Origin: Paenibacillus nuruki
GTDB lineage: Bacteria; Bacillota; Bacilli; Paenibacillales; Paenibacillaceae
DNA length: 59,849 nucleotides
Direction: 5' to 3'
NCBI RefSeq assembly: GCF_001721045.1
Contig: NZ_MDER01000048.1
Location: forward strand, 1 to 59,849
The notes under the pieces are model-generated. The model did not search any database. It was not told the origin of the DNA and was given only the letters and a program-made list of their open reading frames with translations. A program made the translations under genes and the position numbers. Below, one piece after another: positions 1 through 8,845 of this stretch. Numbering within the stretch: position 1 is the stretch's first letter; each line of letters starts with the position of its first letter.

Positions 1-129
1 GGAAGCCCCCCTCAAGATGAGATTTCCCAGGATGTAAGGACCCTTGTAGACGACGAGGTTGATAGGTTGGGGGTGGAAGTGCCGCAAGGCATGGAGCTGA
101 CCAATACTAATCGGTCGAGGGCTTATCCA
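1..129 (+). rRNA. 23S ribosomal RNA, 3' end (partial)
   Basis: The first ~129 bases match the conserved 3' terminal part of bacterial 23S rRNA: the GACGACGAGGTTGATAGG segment, the GGGGGTGGAAGTG segment and the closing CTAATCGGTCGAGGGCTTAT. The gene is cut by the window edge, so only the last few helices of domain VI are present. The exact mature 3' end is uncertain by a few bases. It is followed 63 bases later by 5S, the usual 16S-23S-5S order. Confidence 0.95.
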
Positions 130-192
130 AATCTACAAATGCGATGTTTCAGTTTTCGGATTCAGTTTTCAGGGAGCAACATTAGCCTGACT

Positions 193-310
193 GTTTGGTA
201 ATGATGGCGGAGGGGTTCCACACGTACCCATCCCGAACACGACCGTTAAGCCCTCCAGCGCCGATGGTACTTGGACCGCAGGGTCCTGGGAGAGTAGGAC
301 GTTGCCAAGC
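193..310 (+). rRNA. 5S ribosomal RNA
   Basis: This is a complete 118-base 5S rRNA. It contains the conserved core CCCATCCCGAACACG, the CCGATGGTACTTGG segment and the GGGAGAGTAGGACG segment. The ends were set by the terminal helix: positions 193-201 pair with 302-310 over nine base pairs, including two G-U pairs. No tRNA genes lie between 23S and 5S or just after 5S. Confidence 0.96.
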
Positions 311-324
311 AACGAGCAAGACCC

Positions 325-362
325 AAAGAGTGATTCCTATTTACAGGAGTCGCTCTTTTTTT
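325..362 (+). terminator. Intrinsic terminator of the rrn operon
   Basis: A 14-bp stem (325-338 with 345-358, two G-U pairs) and a 6-base loop are followed by a run of T to 362. It lies 15 bases after 5S and ends the rRNA transcript. Confidence 0.9.
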
Positions 363-580
363 GTTTTGTTTTTGTTTATTGATTTGCTTCGTTTAGATGT
401 TGTACGAAATATATGGAATATCTATATAATCTCTATAGAACAAATCGATTTACGAACTGACTTAACAGATGCTAGAAATGAAAAATAATACTTTTTAAAG
501 TATAAAGTAACTTACATGATGATATTAAATATATATTGAGCTAGATCAATAGAGTATATTACTGTAAAATACTCATACTA
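363..580. other. AT-rich intergenic stretch without a visible gene
   Basis: Between the rrn terminator and the next hairpin I see no credible reading frame with a ribosome binding site, no tRNA and no promoter that faces a gene. The reading frame that spans the 5S gene at 195-488 is an artefact of the rRNA sequence. Confidence 0.7.
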
Positions 581-629
581 GCATATAAAAAAGGACATCT
601 TTAAATCAAAGATGTCCTTTTTTATATGC
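581..629 (-). terminator. Terminator of serS, bidirectional hairpin
   Basis: A perfect 22-bp inverted repeat (581-602 with 608-629) has a 5-base loop. The stem includes an A/T tract on both sides, so it can act in both directions. It lies just past the serS stop codon and also faces read-through from the rrn operon. Confidence 0.88.
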
Positions 630-632
630 AAT

Positions 633-1934
633 TTAAAGAAGATTAGGATTTGCTAATTTTTCTTTATTATTAAGATAAGGGCGGAGTGCTACAGGAATAT
701 AGATGCTTCCGTCTTCATGCTGATGATTTTCCAATAAAGGGATCAGTATACGTGGTGAAGCGACGGCGGTGTTATTCAGCGTATGACAATATTGAATATT
801 ACCTTCACTATCTTTGTAACGTATATTGGCTCGTCTAGCTTGAAAATCATGAATATTAGAAGAAGAATGGGTTTCTCCATAACTTTGTCTGCTCGGCATC
901 CATGTTTCAATATCATATTGTTTGTAGGTTTTTTGAGACATGTCTCCTGCACATACGGCTACCACTTGATAAGGAAGTTCTAATAATTGAAGTAACTCTT
1001 CAGCATTAGCTGTAATCTCTTGGTGAATGTGTTCAGATATTTCAGCATTTGCTTCGCAAAAAATGACTTGTTCTACTTTGGCGAACTGATGGACTCTATA
1101 TAGTCCCCGCACGTCTTTACCTGTCGATCCTACTTCGCTACGGAAATTTTGAGAAACAGCGGCTAATCGAATAGCACCTTGAGAAAGGTCAATGATCTCA
1201 TTTTGATAATAAGAGACGAGAGCTACTTCAGAAGTTCCTGTTAACCATTTATCTTCGTTCTCTATTTTAAAAGTCTGATCTATTCCTAAAGGAAAGAAAG
1301 CTGTATTGCTTAGAGCCGAACTTCTTACTAACGTAGGAACCTCCATAGGAAGATAACCTTTGGCCAGTAATAGATCCAAAGCAAGTTGTTGTACTGCCCG
1401 GTGTAGCAAAGCACCTATACCTGTTAAATAATAATTACGACTCCCCGCTACTCTTACTCCTCTAGAAGTATCGATCATCTGATGGATCTCACCTAGTTCT
1501 ATATGATCTTTAAAAGCGAATGGGAACTCTGGTGGTGTACTCCATGTACGAATGACTACATTATCTTTATCCGATTGTCCTTGAGGCGTGTCTGGAGAAA
1601 CATAATTAGGAACAAGTTCCATCAGTTGAGTATATTCCTGTTGAACAACTTTACTTTCTTGTTCCAATTGTTGAAGTTCTTGATTGATTTGTTTGACTTG
1701 ATCTTTAAGGGCTTGGATCGCTTCTGTGGGTAATAACGACTGTTGTTGCATATGACCACTAATAGTATGTGTTAACTGATTTCGTTGCTGACGCAATTGT
1801 TCGATCTGCTGTAAATATTGATTTTTGAGCTGGTTTTTTTCAAGAAGAGTTGTGATCGATACGTCTATTTTTTTCTGATCAGCGACCTCTTGTAGTTCTG
1901 TAAAATGATTTTTAATATACTGGATGTCTAACAT
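633..1934 (-). CDS. serS: Seryl-tRNA synthetase, non-canonical lineage
   Basis: This class II synthetase (433 aa) charges tRNA-Ser with serine in the cytosol. An N-terminal coiled-coil arm that grips tRNA-Ser (about residues 1-110, rich in Q, E and K) is followed by the catalytic core with TGTSEVAL, motif 2 (FRSEVGSTGKDVRGLYRVHQF) and motif 3. Motif 3 reads HTLNNTAVASPR rather than the HTLNGSGLAVGR form usual in Firmicutes, and resembles the NGT-x-CAVPR form common in actinobacterial enzymes. The start at 1934 is chosen because AAGGAG lies just upstream; a frame open to 1976 runs into the leader. It is the only reverse-strand gene in the window and has its own T-box and promoter. It may be a second SerRS acquired by transfer; the main serS would then be elsewhere. 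Confidence 0.93.
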   Translation of the reverse strand: MLDIQYIKNHFTELQEVADQKKIDVSITTLLEKNQLKNQYLQQIEQLRQQRNQLTHTISGHMQQQSLLPTEAIQALKDQVKQINQELQQLEQESKVVQQEYTQLMELVPNYVSPDTPQGQSDKDNVVIRTWSTPPEFPFAFKDHIELGEIHQMIDTSRGVRVAGSRNYYLTGIGALLHRAVQQLALDLLLAKGYLPMEVPTLVRSSALSNTAFFPLGIDQTFKIENEDKWLTGTSEVALVSYYQNEIIDLSQGAIRLAAVSQNFRSEVGSTGKDVRGLYRVHQFAKVEQVIFCEANAEISEHIHQEITANAEELLQLLELPYQVVAVCAGDMSQKTYKQYDIETWMPSRQSYGETHSSSNIHDFQARRANIRYKDSEGNIQYCHTLNNTAVASPRILIPLLENHQHEDGSIYIPVALRPYLNNKEKLANPNLL

Positions 1935-1974
1935 AAATCCCCGCTCCTTTTTCAAATTGAAAGGTAAAATGCAC

Positions 1975-2197
1975 AAAAAAGCTCCTCATCACTTGGGACG
2001 AGGAGCTTTTTGCTCGCGGTGCCACCCAACTTGATCAAATACTTTATAGTATCTGATCCTCTTAGGTTTCGCGATAACGGGCGAAAACCGTTTAACTTAG
2101 GAAGCAACAAGTAGAAATCTATCATTTCTTTGCTGCTTCTTGCCGAGAACGCCTCCAGGTTGGATTCCTTTCGATGGCCGTTTCATAGTATTGAATT
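1975..2197 (-). ncRNA. T-box leader RNA of serS
   Basis: Read on the minus strand, the leader carries the T-box core GGGTGGCACCGCG (complement of 2015-2027). It is followed by a terminator hairpin with AAGCTCCTC/GAGGAGCTT arms and a T run ending near 1975, right before the serS ribosome binding site. T-box RNAs sense uncharged tRNA and favour antitermination, so this should raise serS expression when charged tRNA-Ser falls. I could not firmly place the serine specifier codon. The transcript start near 2197 is inferred from the promoter. Confidence 0.9.
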
Positions 2198-2203
2198 TGT
2201 TGT

Positions 2204-2233
2204 ATTGTAGCGTACTTTTAAAAAAAGTGTCAA
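2204..2233 (-). promoter_or_regulatory. SigA-type promoter of the serS T-box transcript
   Basis: On the minus strand a -35 TTGACA (complement of 2228-2233) and a -10 TACAAT (complement of 2204-2209) are separated by 18 bases. The promoter sits directly upstream of the T-box leader. Confidence 0.72.
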
Positions 2234-2326
2234 GGGATACTTGCAACTAATTTTTATTTCTGATAGGTTGTATACAACTAAATTCTTAAAAATATGATTT
2301 TCTATATTATATTTTGTCTAAACCCC

Positions 2327-2354
2327 TTGGCAAATTCTGAAAATATGTTATAAT
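2327..2354 (+). promoter_or_regulatory. SigA-type promoter of the ctsR operon
   Basis: TTGGCA (2327-2332) and TATAAT (2349-2354) are separated by 16 bases. The CtsR operator starts 8 bases after the -10 box, so the repressor would cover the transcript start. The ctsR start codon is about 290 bases downstream, which gives a long leader. Confidence 0.8.
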
Positions 2355-2361
2355 TAATTAA

Positions 2362-2378
2362 AGTCAAAGAAAGTCAAA
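2362..2378 (+). promoter_or_regulatory. CtsR operator (tandem heptads)
   Basis: Two direct AGTCAAA heptads (2362-2368 and 2372-2378) are separated by GAA. This matches the known CtsR box RGTCAAA-NAN-RGTCAAA. Its place at the likely transcript start indicates autorepression of ctsR-mcsA-mcsB-clpC, relieved on heat or protein stress. Confidence 0.9.
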
Positions 2379-2440
2379 GTCAGCGACTATTCAAAGTGAT
2401 AACTGATCTAGTTATTGCGAGATATGAATATATCTGATGG

Positions 2441-2517
2441 TTTGATGTTAAATAGGATTTATGAACTTTTGATTATAATGATCAGATTATTCATGAATCT
2501 ATTGCTGTATCATCAAA
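2441..2517 (+). other. Structured part of the long ctsR leader
   Basis: Two nested helices can form. Positions 2441-2447 pair with 2511-2517 (7 bp). Positions 2451-2465 pair with 2490-2503 (14 bp with one bulged G at 2456 and one G-U pair). The apical loop (2466-2489) contains TATAAT. No T run follows, so it is not a simple terminator. I do not recognise it as a known RNA family. It lies between the CtsR-controlled promoter and the ctsR start. Confidence 0.5.
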
Positions 2518-2647
2518 CTGTATATCTTCTTTGGTTTCTTACGATTAGGTTTATGGTTAAGTGATATCTATCTGCTATTTTGAACTTATGATAAATGGGT
2601 CAAAGTTAGAATAAGTAAATGTTTTAAACATGATGGAGGAATATACA

Positions 2648-3109
2648 ATGCGTAATATCTCCGACATTATCGAACAATATCTAAAACGAATGCTGCAAGA
2701 TAGTGGAGAGGGAGCAGTCGAGATACAGCGTAATGATTTAGCTGATCAATTCTCTTGTGTACCTTCGCAGATCAATTATGTAATTAGTACACGTTTTACA
2801 TTGGAAAAAGGATATCTAGTTGAAAGCAAGCGCGGTGGCGGTGGTTATATTCGTATCCGGCGTCTTGAATTGCCTGCTCAAGCTATTCTTCATACTCATA
2901 TTCATGAGAGTATTGGACAGCATATGAGCCAGACAGCTGCTGAAGGTTTGGTATATCAGTTACTTGAAGCTAGAGTCATTTCCAATCGTGAAGCAGAACT
3001 GATGCGTGCAGCAGTATGTAGAGATGTTATTTCGATCAAGCTTCCCTACAGGGATGAGATCCGTGCAAGAATGATGAAGGCGATGTTAATTGCACTGCTT
3101 CGTCCCTAA
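2648..3109 (+). CDS. ctsR: Transcriptional repressor CtsR
   Basis: CtsR is the repressor of class III heat-shock genes (clp genes). This copy is 153 aa, the normal length. The N-terminal winged helix-turn-helix (about residues 1-70) ends in the glycine-rich wing KRGGGGYIRIRR, which acts as heat sensor and DNA contact. The C-terminal domain (about 80-153) is used for dimerisation and for recognition by McsB and Clp. The ATG at 2648 was chosen because GGAGG lies at 2635-2639; an upstream in-frame ATG at 2630 would include that binding site. First gene of ctsR-mcsA-mcsB-clpC, under its own operator at 2362-2378. Confidence 0.97.
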   Translation: MRNISDIIEQYLKRMLQDSGEGAVEIQRNDLADQFSCVPSQINYVISTRFTLEKGYLVESKRGGGGYIRIRRLELPAQAILHTHIHESIGQHMSQTAAEGLVYQLLEARVISNREAELMRAAVCRDVISIKLPYRDEIRARMMKAMLIALLRP

Positions 3110-3136
3110 TCATTCGGGAGAAAGGGGCAATACGTG

Positions 3137-3661
3137 ATGATTTGTCAAGAATGTCAGGTAAGACCGGCAACTCTTCATTTTACTAAAATTGTTAACGGTG
3201 AAAAAAATGAGTTTCATATTTGTGAGACTTGTGCTCGTGAAAAAGGCGAATTGATTCCGGGAACTTCCGGAGGCTTTTCGATTCATAGTCTACTATCAGG
3301 TCTAATGGATTTTGATTCTAGTAGTAAAGGGCAACTTGCCGGGCAATGTAGTGAAGATGTTCATTGTGAAGAATGTGGTATGACATATACTCAATTTCGT
3401 AAATTGGGAAGATTTGGGTGTAGTTCATGTTATAAAACGTTTGATAATCAATTAGATCCTCTTTTTAAAAGAGTACATGGCAGCACTTCTCATGCTGGCA
3501 AGCTTCCTAAACGAAGTGGAGTCAAAGTTAAAATCAAGCGTCAAATGAGTGACTTAAAGCAAGAGTTAAAAGAACGTATTGCTGAAGAGGAATTTGAAGA
3601 AGCCGCACATTTGAGAGATGAAATACGCGAGCTAGAAAAACAAATTTCACAGGAGTCATAA
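3137..3661 (+). CDS. mcsA: McsA, zinc-binding activator of McsB
   Basis: McsA (174 aa) binds and activates the arginine kinase McsB and takes part in CtsR release. Four cysteine pairs are visible: CQEC (residues 3-6), CETC, CEEC and CSSC, expected to bind zinc. A C-terminal UVR-type helical motif (KQELKERIAEEEFEEAAHLR) is shared with ClpC and UvrB and mediates protein contact. ATG 3137 is preferred over the GTG at 3134 because AAAGGGG ends at 3127 and family members begin MICQEC. It lies 27 bases after ctsR and 13 bases before mcsB in one operon. Confidence 0.95.
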   Translation: MICQECQVRPATLHFTKIVNGEKNEFHICETCAREKGELIPGTSGGFSIHSLLSGLMDFDSSSKGQLAGQCSEDVHCEECGMTYTQFRKLGRFGCSSCYKTFDNQLDPLFKRVHGSTSHAGKLPKRSGVKVKIKRQMSDLKQELKERIAEEEFEEAAHLRDEIRELEKQISQES

Positions 3662-3674
3662 GGAGGAATAACTT

Positions 3675-4748
3675 ATGCCGAATCTCCGTTTTACAGAAAA
3701 ACCTTTGAGCGATTGGATGCAAAAGGGCGGAGAATATTCGGATGTTGTGATCAGTAGTCGGGTGCGTATAGCCCGTAATCTGATACATCACCCTTTCCCG
3801 ATTCTGGCAAATATGGAGCAGGCGCAAGATGTACGGAACCAGTTAACAGAAGTGTTGAGTAATCAAGCACTTCAAGATTTGGGACCGTTCGAGCCATTGC
3901 TTTTAGATGAATTAGAAGATGTAGATCGCCAAGTGTTAATGGAGAAACATTTGATCAGTCCCAATTTACTGAATGATTCCAAAAGTGGAGCTGTTCTGCT
4001 AACCGATGATGAATCTGTTAGTATCATGGTAAATGAAGAAGATCATTTGCGTATCCAATGTTTATATCCTGGATTTCAATTGCAAGAAGCATGGGAACGT
4101 GCGACTCAAATTGATGATGCTTTTGAAGAAGTAGTGGACTTTGCTTTCGATGATCGTAGAGGTTATCTGACAAGTTGTCCAACTAATGTAGGTACAGGGC
4201 TTAGAGTGTCTGTAATGCTCCATCTACCTGCACTGGCTATTATGAATCAGGTAGGGCGTGTGTTATCTGCTGTATCTCAAGTAGGACTTGCTGTACGAGG
4301 TCTATACGGAGAAGGTAGCGAAGCGATCGGAAATATTTTTCAAATTTCCAACCAGATTACATTGGGCTTAGCTGAAGAAGAAATCATTGATAACTTGCAC
4401 AGCGTTGTTTTACAACTGATAGAGTATGAACAACATGCTCGCAGTCGTTTGCTAAGCGAATCCAAATTGCGTGTGACTGATCGAATTATGCGTTCGTATG
4501 GAATACTTTCTTATTCAACGATGATGGATTCCAAAGAAGCTTTTCAACGCATTTCCGATGTACGCTTGGGTGTAGACCTTGGTCTTATAGATAAAGCTTC
4601 TGTTACACAAATGAACGAATTAACGATAATGACACAACCGGGTTTTCTTCAGAAAACATTCGGTGTTAAAATGGGGTCAGGAGAAAGCGATATGTACCGA
4701 GCGCAACTGATCCGTAATACATTAAGTAATGTAAACGTACAAGACTAA
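3675..4748 (+). CDS. mcsB: Protein-arginine kinase McsB
   Basis: McsB phosphorylates arginine residues on proteins, marking them for ClpCP degradation; it also acts on CtsR. The 357-aa protein has the phosphagen-kinase fold: SSRVRIARN near residue 27 and the catalytic loop NEEDH at residues 120-124. Near the C terminus the sequence reads S338-D339-M-Y-R342-A343, where the published phosphoarginine-binding motif of the family is R-D-x-x-R-A, so the first arginine is replaced. GGAGG at 3662-3666 supports the start. It is translated in the same operon as its activator McsA and its partner ClpC. Confidence 0.96.
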   Translation: MPNLRFTEKPLSDWMQKGGEYSDVVISSRVRIARNLIHHPFPILANMEQAQDVRNQLTEVLSNQALQDLGPFEPLLLDELEDVDRQVLMEKHLISPNLLNDSKSGAVLLTDDESVSIMVNEEDHLRIQCLYPGFQLQEAWERATQIDDAFEEVVDFAFDDRRGYLTSCPTNVGTGLRVSVMLHLPALAIMNQVGRVLSAVSQVGLAVRGLYGEGSEAIGNIFQISNQITLGLAEEEIIDNLHSVVLQLIEYEQHARSRLLSESKLRVTDRIMRSYGILSYSTMMDSKEAFQRISDVRLGVDLGLIDKASVTQMNELTIMTQPGFLQKTFGVKMGSGESDMYRAQLIRNTLSNVNVQD

Positions 4749-4768
4749 ACCGTGGAGGTGCTTTAGAT

Positions 4769-7264
4769 ATGATGTTTGGTAGATTTACGGAACGTGCGCA
4801 AAAGGTTCTTGCGTTGGCACAAGAAGAGGCAGTTCGTTTGGGTCACAATAATATTGGTACAGAGCATATTTTGCTTGGTTTGATTCGTGAAGGTGAAGGC
4901 ATTGCAGCCAAAGCACTTATCGGTCTAGGTCTTGGACTTGAAAAAATTCAAGATGAAGTAGAATCATTGATCGGTAGAGGTCAAGAACAACCTACTAATA
5001 TCGCTTATACACCACGTGCGAAAAAAGTTATTGAACTTTCTATGGATGAAGCTCGTAAATTGGGTCATACCTATGTAGGTACAGAACACATTTTATTGGG
5101 ATTGATTCGTGAAGGTGAAGGCGTAGCCGCTCGTGTTCTTAATAATCTAGGTATTAGCTTAAACAAAGCTCGTCAACAAGTATTGCAATTGCTTGGTAGC
5201 AATGAAGCGGTATCTAGTCATCATGGTACACCAGCTAACGTGAGTACACCTACTCTAGATAGCTTGGCACGTGATTTGACAGCTATTGCTAAAGATAGCA
5301 ACTTGGATCCTGTAATTGGACGTAGCAAAGAGATTGAGCGTGTCATTCAAGTGCTTAGTCGTCGTACCAAAAACAATCCAGTGTTGATCGGTGAACCAGG
5401 GGTTGGTAAAACAGCAATCGCTGAAGGATTAGCACAAAAAATTATCAATAATGAAATTCCTGAAACATTGCGCGACAAACGTGTAATGACTCTAGATATG
5501 GGTTCTGTAGTTGCTGGAACTAAATATCGCGGTGAATTTGAAGATCGTTTGAAAAAAATCATGGATGAAATTCGTCAAGCAGGTAACATCGTACTGTTTA
5601 TTGATGAGTTGCATACGTTGATTGGCGCTGGTGGAGCTGAAGGTGCTATTGATGCTTCTAATATTTTAAAACCAGCATTGGCTCGTGGTGAACTACAATG
5701 TATCGGTGCGACAACACTTGATGAGTACCGTAAATATATCGAAAAAGATGCAGCCTTAGAACGTCGTTTCCAACCTATTACTGTAGATCAACCTTCACCT
5801 GATGAAGCGGTTCAGATCTTAATGGGATTGCGCGATCGTTATGAAGCTCATCACCGTGTAAAAATTACAGATGAAGCGATTGTACAAGCTGTTAAATTGT
5901 CTGATCGTTATATCACAGATCGTTTCTTACCGGATAAAGCGATTGATTTGATCGATGAAGCAGGATCTAAAGTAAGATTAAACTCTTATACGATCCCGCC
6001 AAATCTTAAACAATTGGAAAGTCGTTTAGAAGATATCCGTAAAGAGAAAGATGCTGCTGTACAAAGCCAAGAGTTTGAAAAAGCAGCTGCTTTACGTGAT
6101 ACAGAACAAAAAATTCGTGAAGAATTAGATACGACGAAAAATCAGTGGAAAGAAAAACAAGGTCGTACGGATTCTGAAGTAACTCCAGAAGATATTGCTG
6201 ATATCGTAGCAAGCTGGACAGGTATTCCGGTAACGAAATTGAAAGAAGAAGAAACAGATCGTCTATTGAACATGGAAGAACTGTTGCACCAACGTGTTAT
6301 CGGTCAAGATGAAGCTGTTGTAGCTGTTAGCCGTGCGATTCGTCGTGCTCGTGCTGGATTAAAAGATCCTAAACGTCCAATGGGTTCCTTTATTTTCTTA
6401 GGACCTACAGGGGTTGGTAAAACAGAATTGGCTCGTGCTTTAGCAGAATCTATGTTTGGTGATGAAAATGCGATTATTCGTATCGATATGTCCGAATACA
6501 TGGAGAAACATTCTACTTCACGTTTAGTAGGGGCTCCTCCAGGATATGTAGGCTATGAAGAAGGCGGCCAATTGACAGAGAAAGTACGTCGCAAACCGTA
6601 TTCTGTAGTGCTATTGGATGAGATTGAAAAAGCTCACCCAGAAGTATTTAATATCTTGTTACAGGTATTAGAAGATGGACGTCTTACTGATTCTAAAGGA
6701 CGTGTTGTCGATTTCCGCAATACGTTGATTATTTTGACTTCCAACGTCGGTGCAGATGCAATTCGTCGTAATTCTACGCTTGGATTTACAGCTGCTGTAG
6801 ATTCTGGGGCAGATTACAAAAACATGAAGGGTAAAGTAACTGATGAACTGAAACGTAGTTTCCGTCCTGAGTTCTTGAACCGGATTGATGATACAATTGT
6901 ATTCCACTCCTTGGAACAAAAACATATTGCTGAAATCGTAACGTTAATGTCTGAAGAATTGCGTAAACGTCTACGTGAATATGCAGTAGACTTTACTTTG
7001 ACAGATACAGCTAAAGCATTCTTGGCAAAAGAAGGATTCGATCCTGCTTATGGTGCACGTCCATTACGTCGTGCAATCCAAAAACATATCGAAGACAAAT
7101 TGTCTGAAGAATTGTTAACAGGTGGTATTGTCAAAGGAGATACGTTGATCATCGATGAAAAAGACGGTGCTTTGACTGTAGAGAAAGTAGCTAAAACAGA
7201 AGCACCTGTAGAAAACATTTCGATTGATGAATCTACATCGGATGAAGCTAAATCTTCGAACTAA
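4769..7264 (+). CDS. clpC: ATP-dependent Clp protease ATP-binding subunit ClpC
   Basis: ClpC is a Hsp100 AAA+ unfoldase that feeds ClpP and recognises phosphoarginine-marked proteins through its N domain. Two Clp-N repeats span about residues 1-145 (both with [15 protein letters not shown]). D1 has Walker A GEPGVGKT at residue 208. A coiled M domain with a UVR motif (about 420-460) follows. D2 has Walker A GPTGVGKT at residue 545. At 831 aa it is about 20 residues longer than the Bacillus protein because of an acidic, low-complexity tail. GGAGGTG at 4753-4759 precedes the start. Last gene of the operon; a terminator follows at 7298. Confidence 0.98.
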   Translation: MMFGRFTERAQKVLALAQEEAVRLGHNNIGTEHILLGLIREGEGIAAKALIGLGLGLEKIQDEVESLIGRGQEQPTNIAYTPRAKKVIELSMDEARKLGHTYVGTEHILLGLIREGEGVAARVLNNLGISLNKARQQVLQLLGSNEAVSSHHGTPANVSTPTLDSLARDLTAIAKDSNLDPVIGRSKEIERVIQVLSRRTKNNPVLIGEPGVGKTAIAEGLAQKIINNEIPETLRDKRVMTLDMGSVVAGTKYRGEFEDRLKKIMDEIRQAGNIVLFIDELHTLIGAGGAEGAIDASNILKPALARGELQCIGATTLDEYRKYIEKDAALERRFQPITVDQPSPDEAVQILMGLRDRYEAHHRVKITDEAIVQAVKLSDRYITDRFLPDKAIDLIDEAGSKVRLNSYTIPPNLKQLESRLEDIRKEKDAAVQSQEFEKAAALRDTEQKIREELDTTKNQWKEKQGRTDSEVTPEDIADIVASWTGIPVTKLKEEETDRLLNMEELLHQRVIGQDEAVVAVSRAIRRARAGLKDPKRPMGSFIFLGPTGVGKTELARALAESMFGDENAIIRIDMSEYMEKHSTSRLVGAPPGYVGYEEGGQLTEKVRRKPYSVVLLDEIEKAHPEVFNILLQVLEDGRLTDSKGRVVDFRNTLIILTSNVGADAIRRNSTLGFTAAVDSGADYKNMKGKVTDELKRSFRPEFLNRIDDTIVFHSLEQKHIAEIVTLMSEELRKRLREYAVDFTLTDTAKAFLAKEGFDPAYGARPLRRAIQKHIEDKLSEELLTGGIVKGDTLIIDEKDGALTVEKVAKTEAPVENISIDESTSDEAKSSN

Positions 7265-7297
7265 GTGTAACTTATTTATCATCATTTACGTCTAACT

Positions 7298-7344
7298 AAA
7301 GGTTGGTCCTTGAGAGCAGAATTTGCTCCGGGATCAACCTTTTT
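7298..7344 (+). terminator. Terminator of the ctsR-clpC operon
   Basis: An AAAGGTTGGTCC arm pairs with GGATCAACCTTT (one G-U pair). An inner GAGCA/TGCTC helix closes the loop, and the outer arm runs into a T tract. Confidence 0.88.
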
Positions 7345-7346
7345 GA

Positions 7347-7355
7347 TGTTATAAT
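7347..7355 (+). promoter_or_regulatory. Extended -10 promoter for radA
   Basis: TGTTATAAT directly follows the clpC terminator and lies about 110 bases before radA. No convincing -35 box is seen, which fits an extended -10 promoter. Confidence 0.55.
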
Positions 7356-7462
7356 AGAGAAGATGTATCGCAAAGATGTAAAGTTTACAATATTGTTTTA
7401 CGATAAAACGTATAGAATGTTAAGCTTATAATAAGTTGACATCAATATAGAGGGAGTTATCC

Positions 7463-8836
7463 ATGGCTAAAGTCAAAACCAAGTTTTTTTGTACAGAATG
7501 TGGATACGAATCTCCAAAATGGTATGGTAAATGTCCGGGATGTCAGTCTTGGAATAGTATGGTTGAAGAAAAAGAAAGCAATGTAAAAACACAGGGGATG
7601 AATTCTTCTTTATTTCAGACACAGACGAAGCAAAAACCGCAAGCCATTACAGAGATTGAAAGCGGCAAAGAACCTCGCATCCAAACAGGGATTGGAGAAC
7701 TAAACCGTGTATTAGGTGGTGGTGTTGTTCCAGGTTCGCTAGTCTTAGTCGGTGGAGATCCGGGTATCGGTAAGTCTACATTGTTATTACAAACTTCCTA
7801 TGCGCTAACACAAGCTGGATTACGTGTTCTTTATATATCAGGAGAAGAGTCGGTAAGACAGACCAAGTTACGTGCAGAACGTCTTGGAGCCTTATCAGAT
7901 CAATTATTTGTACTTTGTGAAAGTAATATGGATCTGATCGAAGAAGCGATCGATCAATTAGATCCTCATTTTCTAGTGATCGATTCTATACAGACGGTAT
8001 ATCAACCTGAAGTCACTAGTGCACCGGGTAGTGTATCCCAAGTACGTGAGTGTACATCACGATTTATGAGAGTAGCCAAAATTCGTGGAGTGGCTACAGT
8101 GCTTGTAGGGCATGTTACCAAAGAAGGCGCAATTGCAGGCCCAAGGATGCTTGAGCATATGGTAGACTGTGTACTTTATTTTGAAGGGGAACGTCATCAT
8201 ACGTACAGAATATTAAGAGCTGTTAAAAATCGCTTTGGTTCTACCAATGAAATGGGTATTTTTGAAATGCATGAAGATGGATTGATCGAAGTCTCTAATC
8301 CGTCTGAATTATTTATATCAGAACGTTCGATAGGTGTAGCTGGCTCCACAGTAGTTGCCAGTATGGAAGGCACCCGCCCTATGCTTGTTGAACTACAAGC
8401 GCTTGTTGCTGCAACTCATTTTCCTTCTCCACGTCGTATGGGAACAGGTGTCGATCATAACCGATTGAGTCTGATTATTGCTGTATTGGAAAAGCGGATG
8501 GGGATGTTTCTACAAAATCAGGATGCTTATCTGAATGTAGCAGGCGGAGTGAAATTAGATGAACCTGCTGTAGATCTAGCGATTGCAGTCAGTCTAGCTT
8601 CTAGTTTCAAAGACGTTCCGACCAAACCAGATGATGTGATATTTGGAGAAATTGGATTGACTGGCGAAGTGCGTGGTGTATCTCGGGCAGAACAACGGGT
8701 TAAAGAAGCTGCTAAGTTAGGATTTAAACGAGTGATTTTACCCGAAAAAAGTCTGAAAGGATGGAAGCATCCTAAAGGTATACAATTAATCGGTATTAAT
8801 ACAGTAGCAGAAGCATTAAAGGCTGCGTTAGATTAG
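7463..8836 (+). CDS. radA: DNA repair protein RadA
   Basis: RadA is a RecA-like branch-migration ATPase that helps process recombination intermediates. The 457-aa protein starts with a four-cysteine zinc finger (C10, C13, C24, C27). The ATPase core follows, with Walker [11 protein letters not shown] from residue 97 and the RadA-specific KNRFG motif at residues 255-259. A C-terminal Lon-protease-like domain, used as a scaffold, completes it. GGGAG at 7452-7456 supports the start. It lies 9 bases upstream of disA, a pairing conserved in Firmicutes; RadA is known to inhibit DisA in Bacillus. Confidence 0.97.
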   Translation: MAKVKTKFFCTECGYESPKWYGKCPGCQSWNSMVEEKESNVKTQGMNSSLFQTQTKQKPQAITEIESGKEPRIQTGIGELNRVLGGGVVPGSLVLVGGDPGIGKSTLLLQTSYALTQAGLRVLYISGEESVRQTKLRAERLGALSDQLFVLCESNMDLIEEAIDQLDPHFLVIDSIQTVYQPEVTSAPGSVSQVRECTSRFMRVAKIRGVATVLVGHVTKEGAIAGPRMLEHMVDCVLYFEGERHHTYRILRAVKNRFGSTNEMGIFEMHEDGLIEVSNPSELFISERSIGVAGSTVVASMEGTRPMLVELQALVAATHFPSPRRMGTGVDHNRLSLIIAVLEKRMGMFLQNQDAYLNVAGGVKLDEPAVDLAIAVSLASSFKDVPTKPDDVIFGEIGLTGEVRGVSRAEQRVKEAAKLGFKRVILPEKSLKGWKHPKGIQLIGINTVAEALKAALD

Positions 8837-8845
8837 GGGGACATA

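Noticed and set aside
195-488. 97-residue reading frame over the 5S gene
   Set aside because: It lies on 5S rRNA and its terminator, with no ribosome binding site or protein family likeness.
2598-2604. Second CtsR half-site GGTCAAA near ctsR
   Set aside because: Only one heptad is present; the required tandem partner is missing, so I do not call an operator here.
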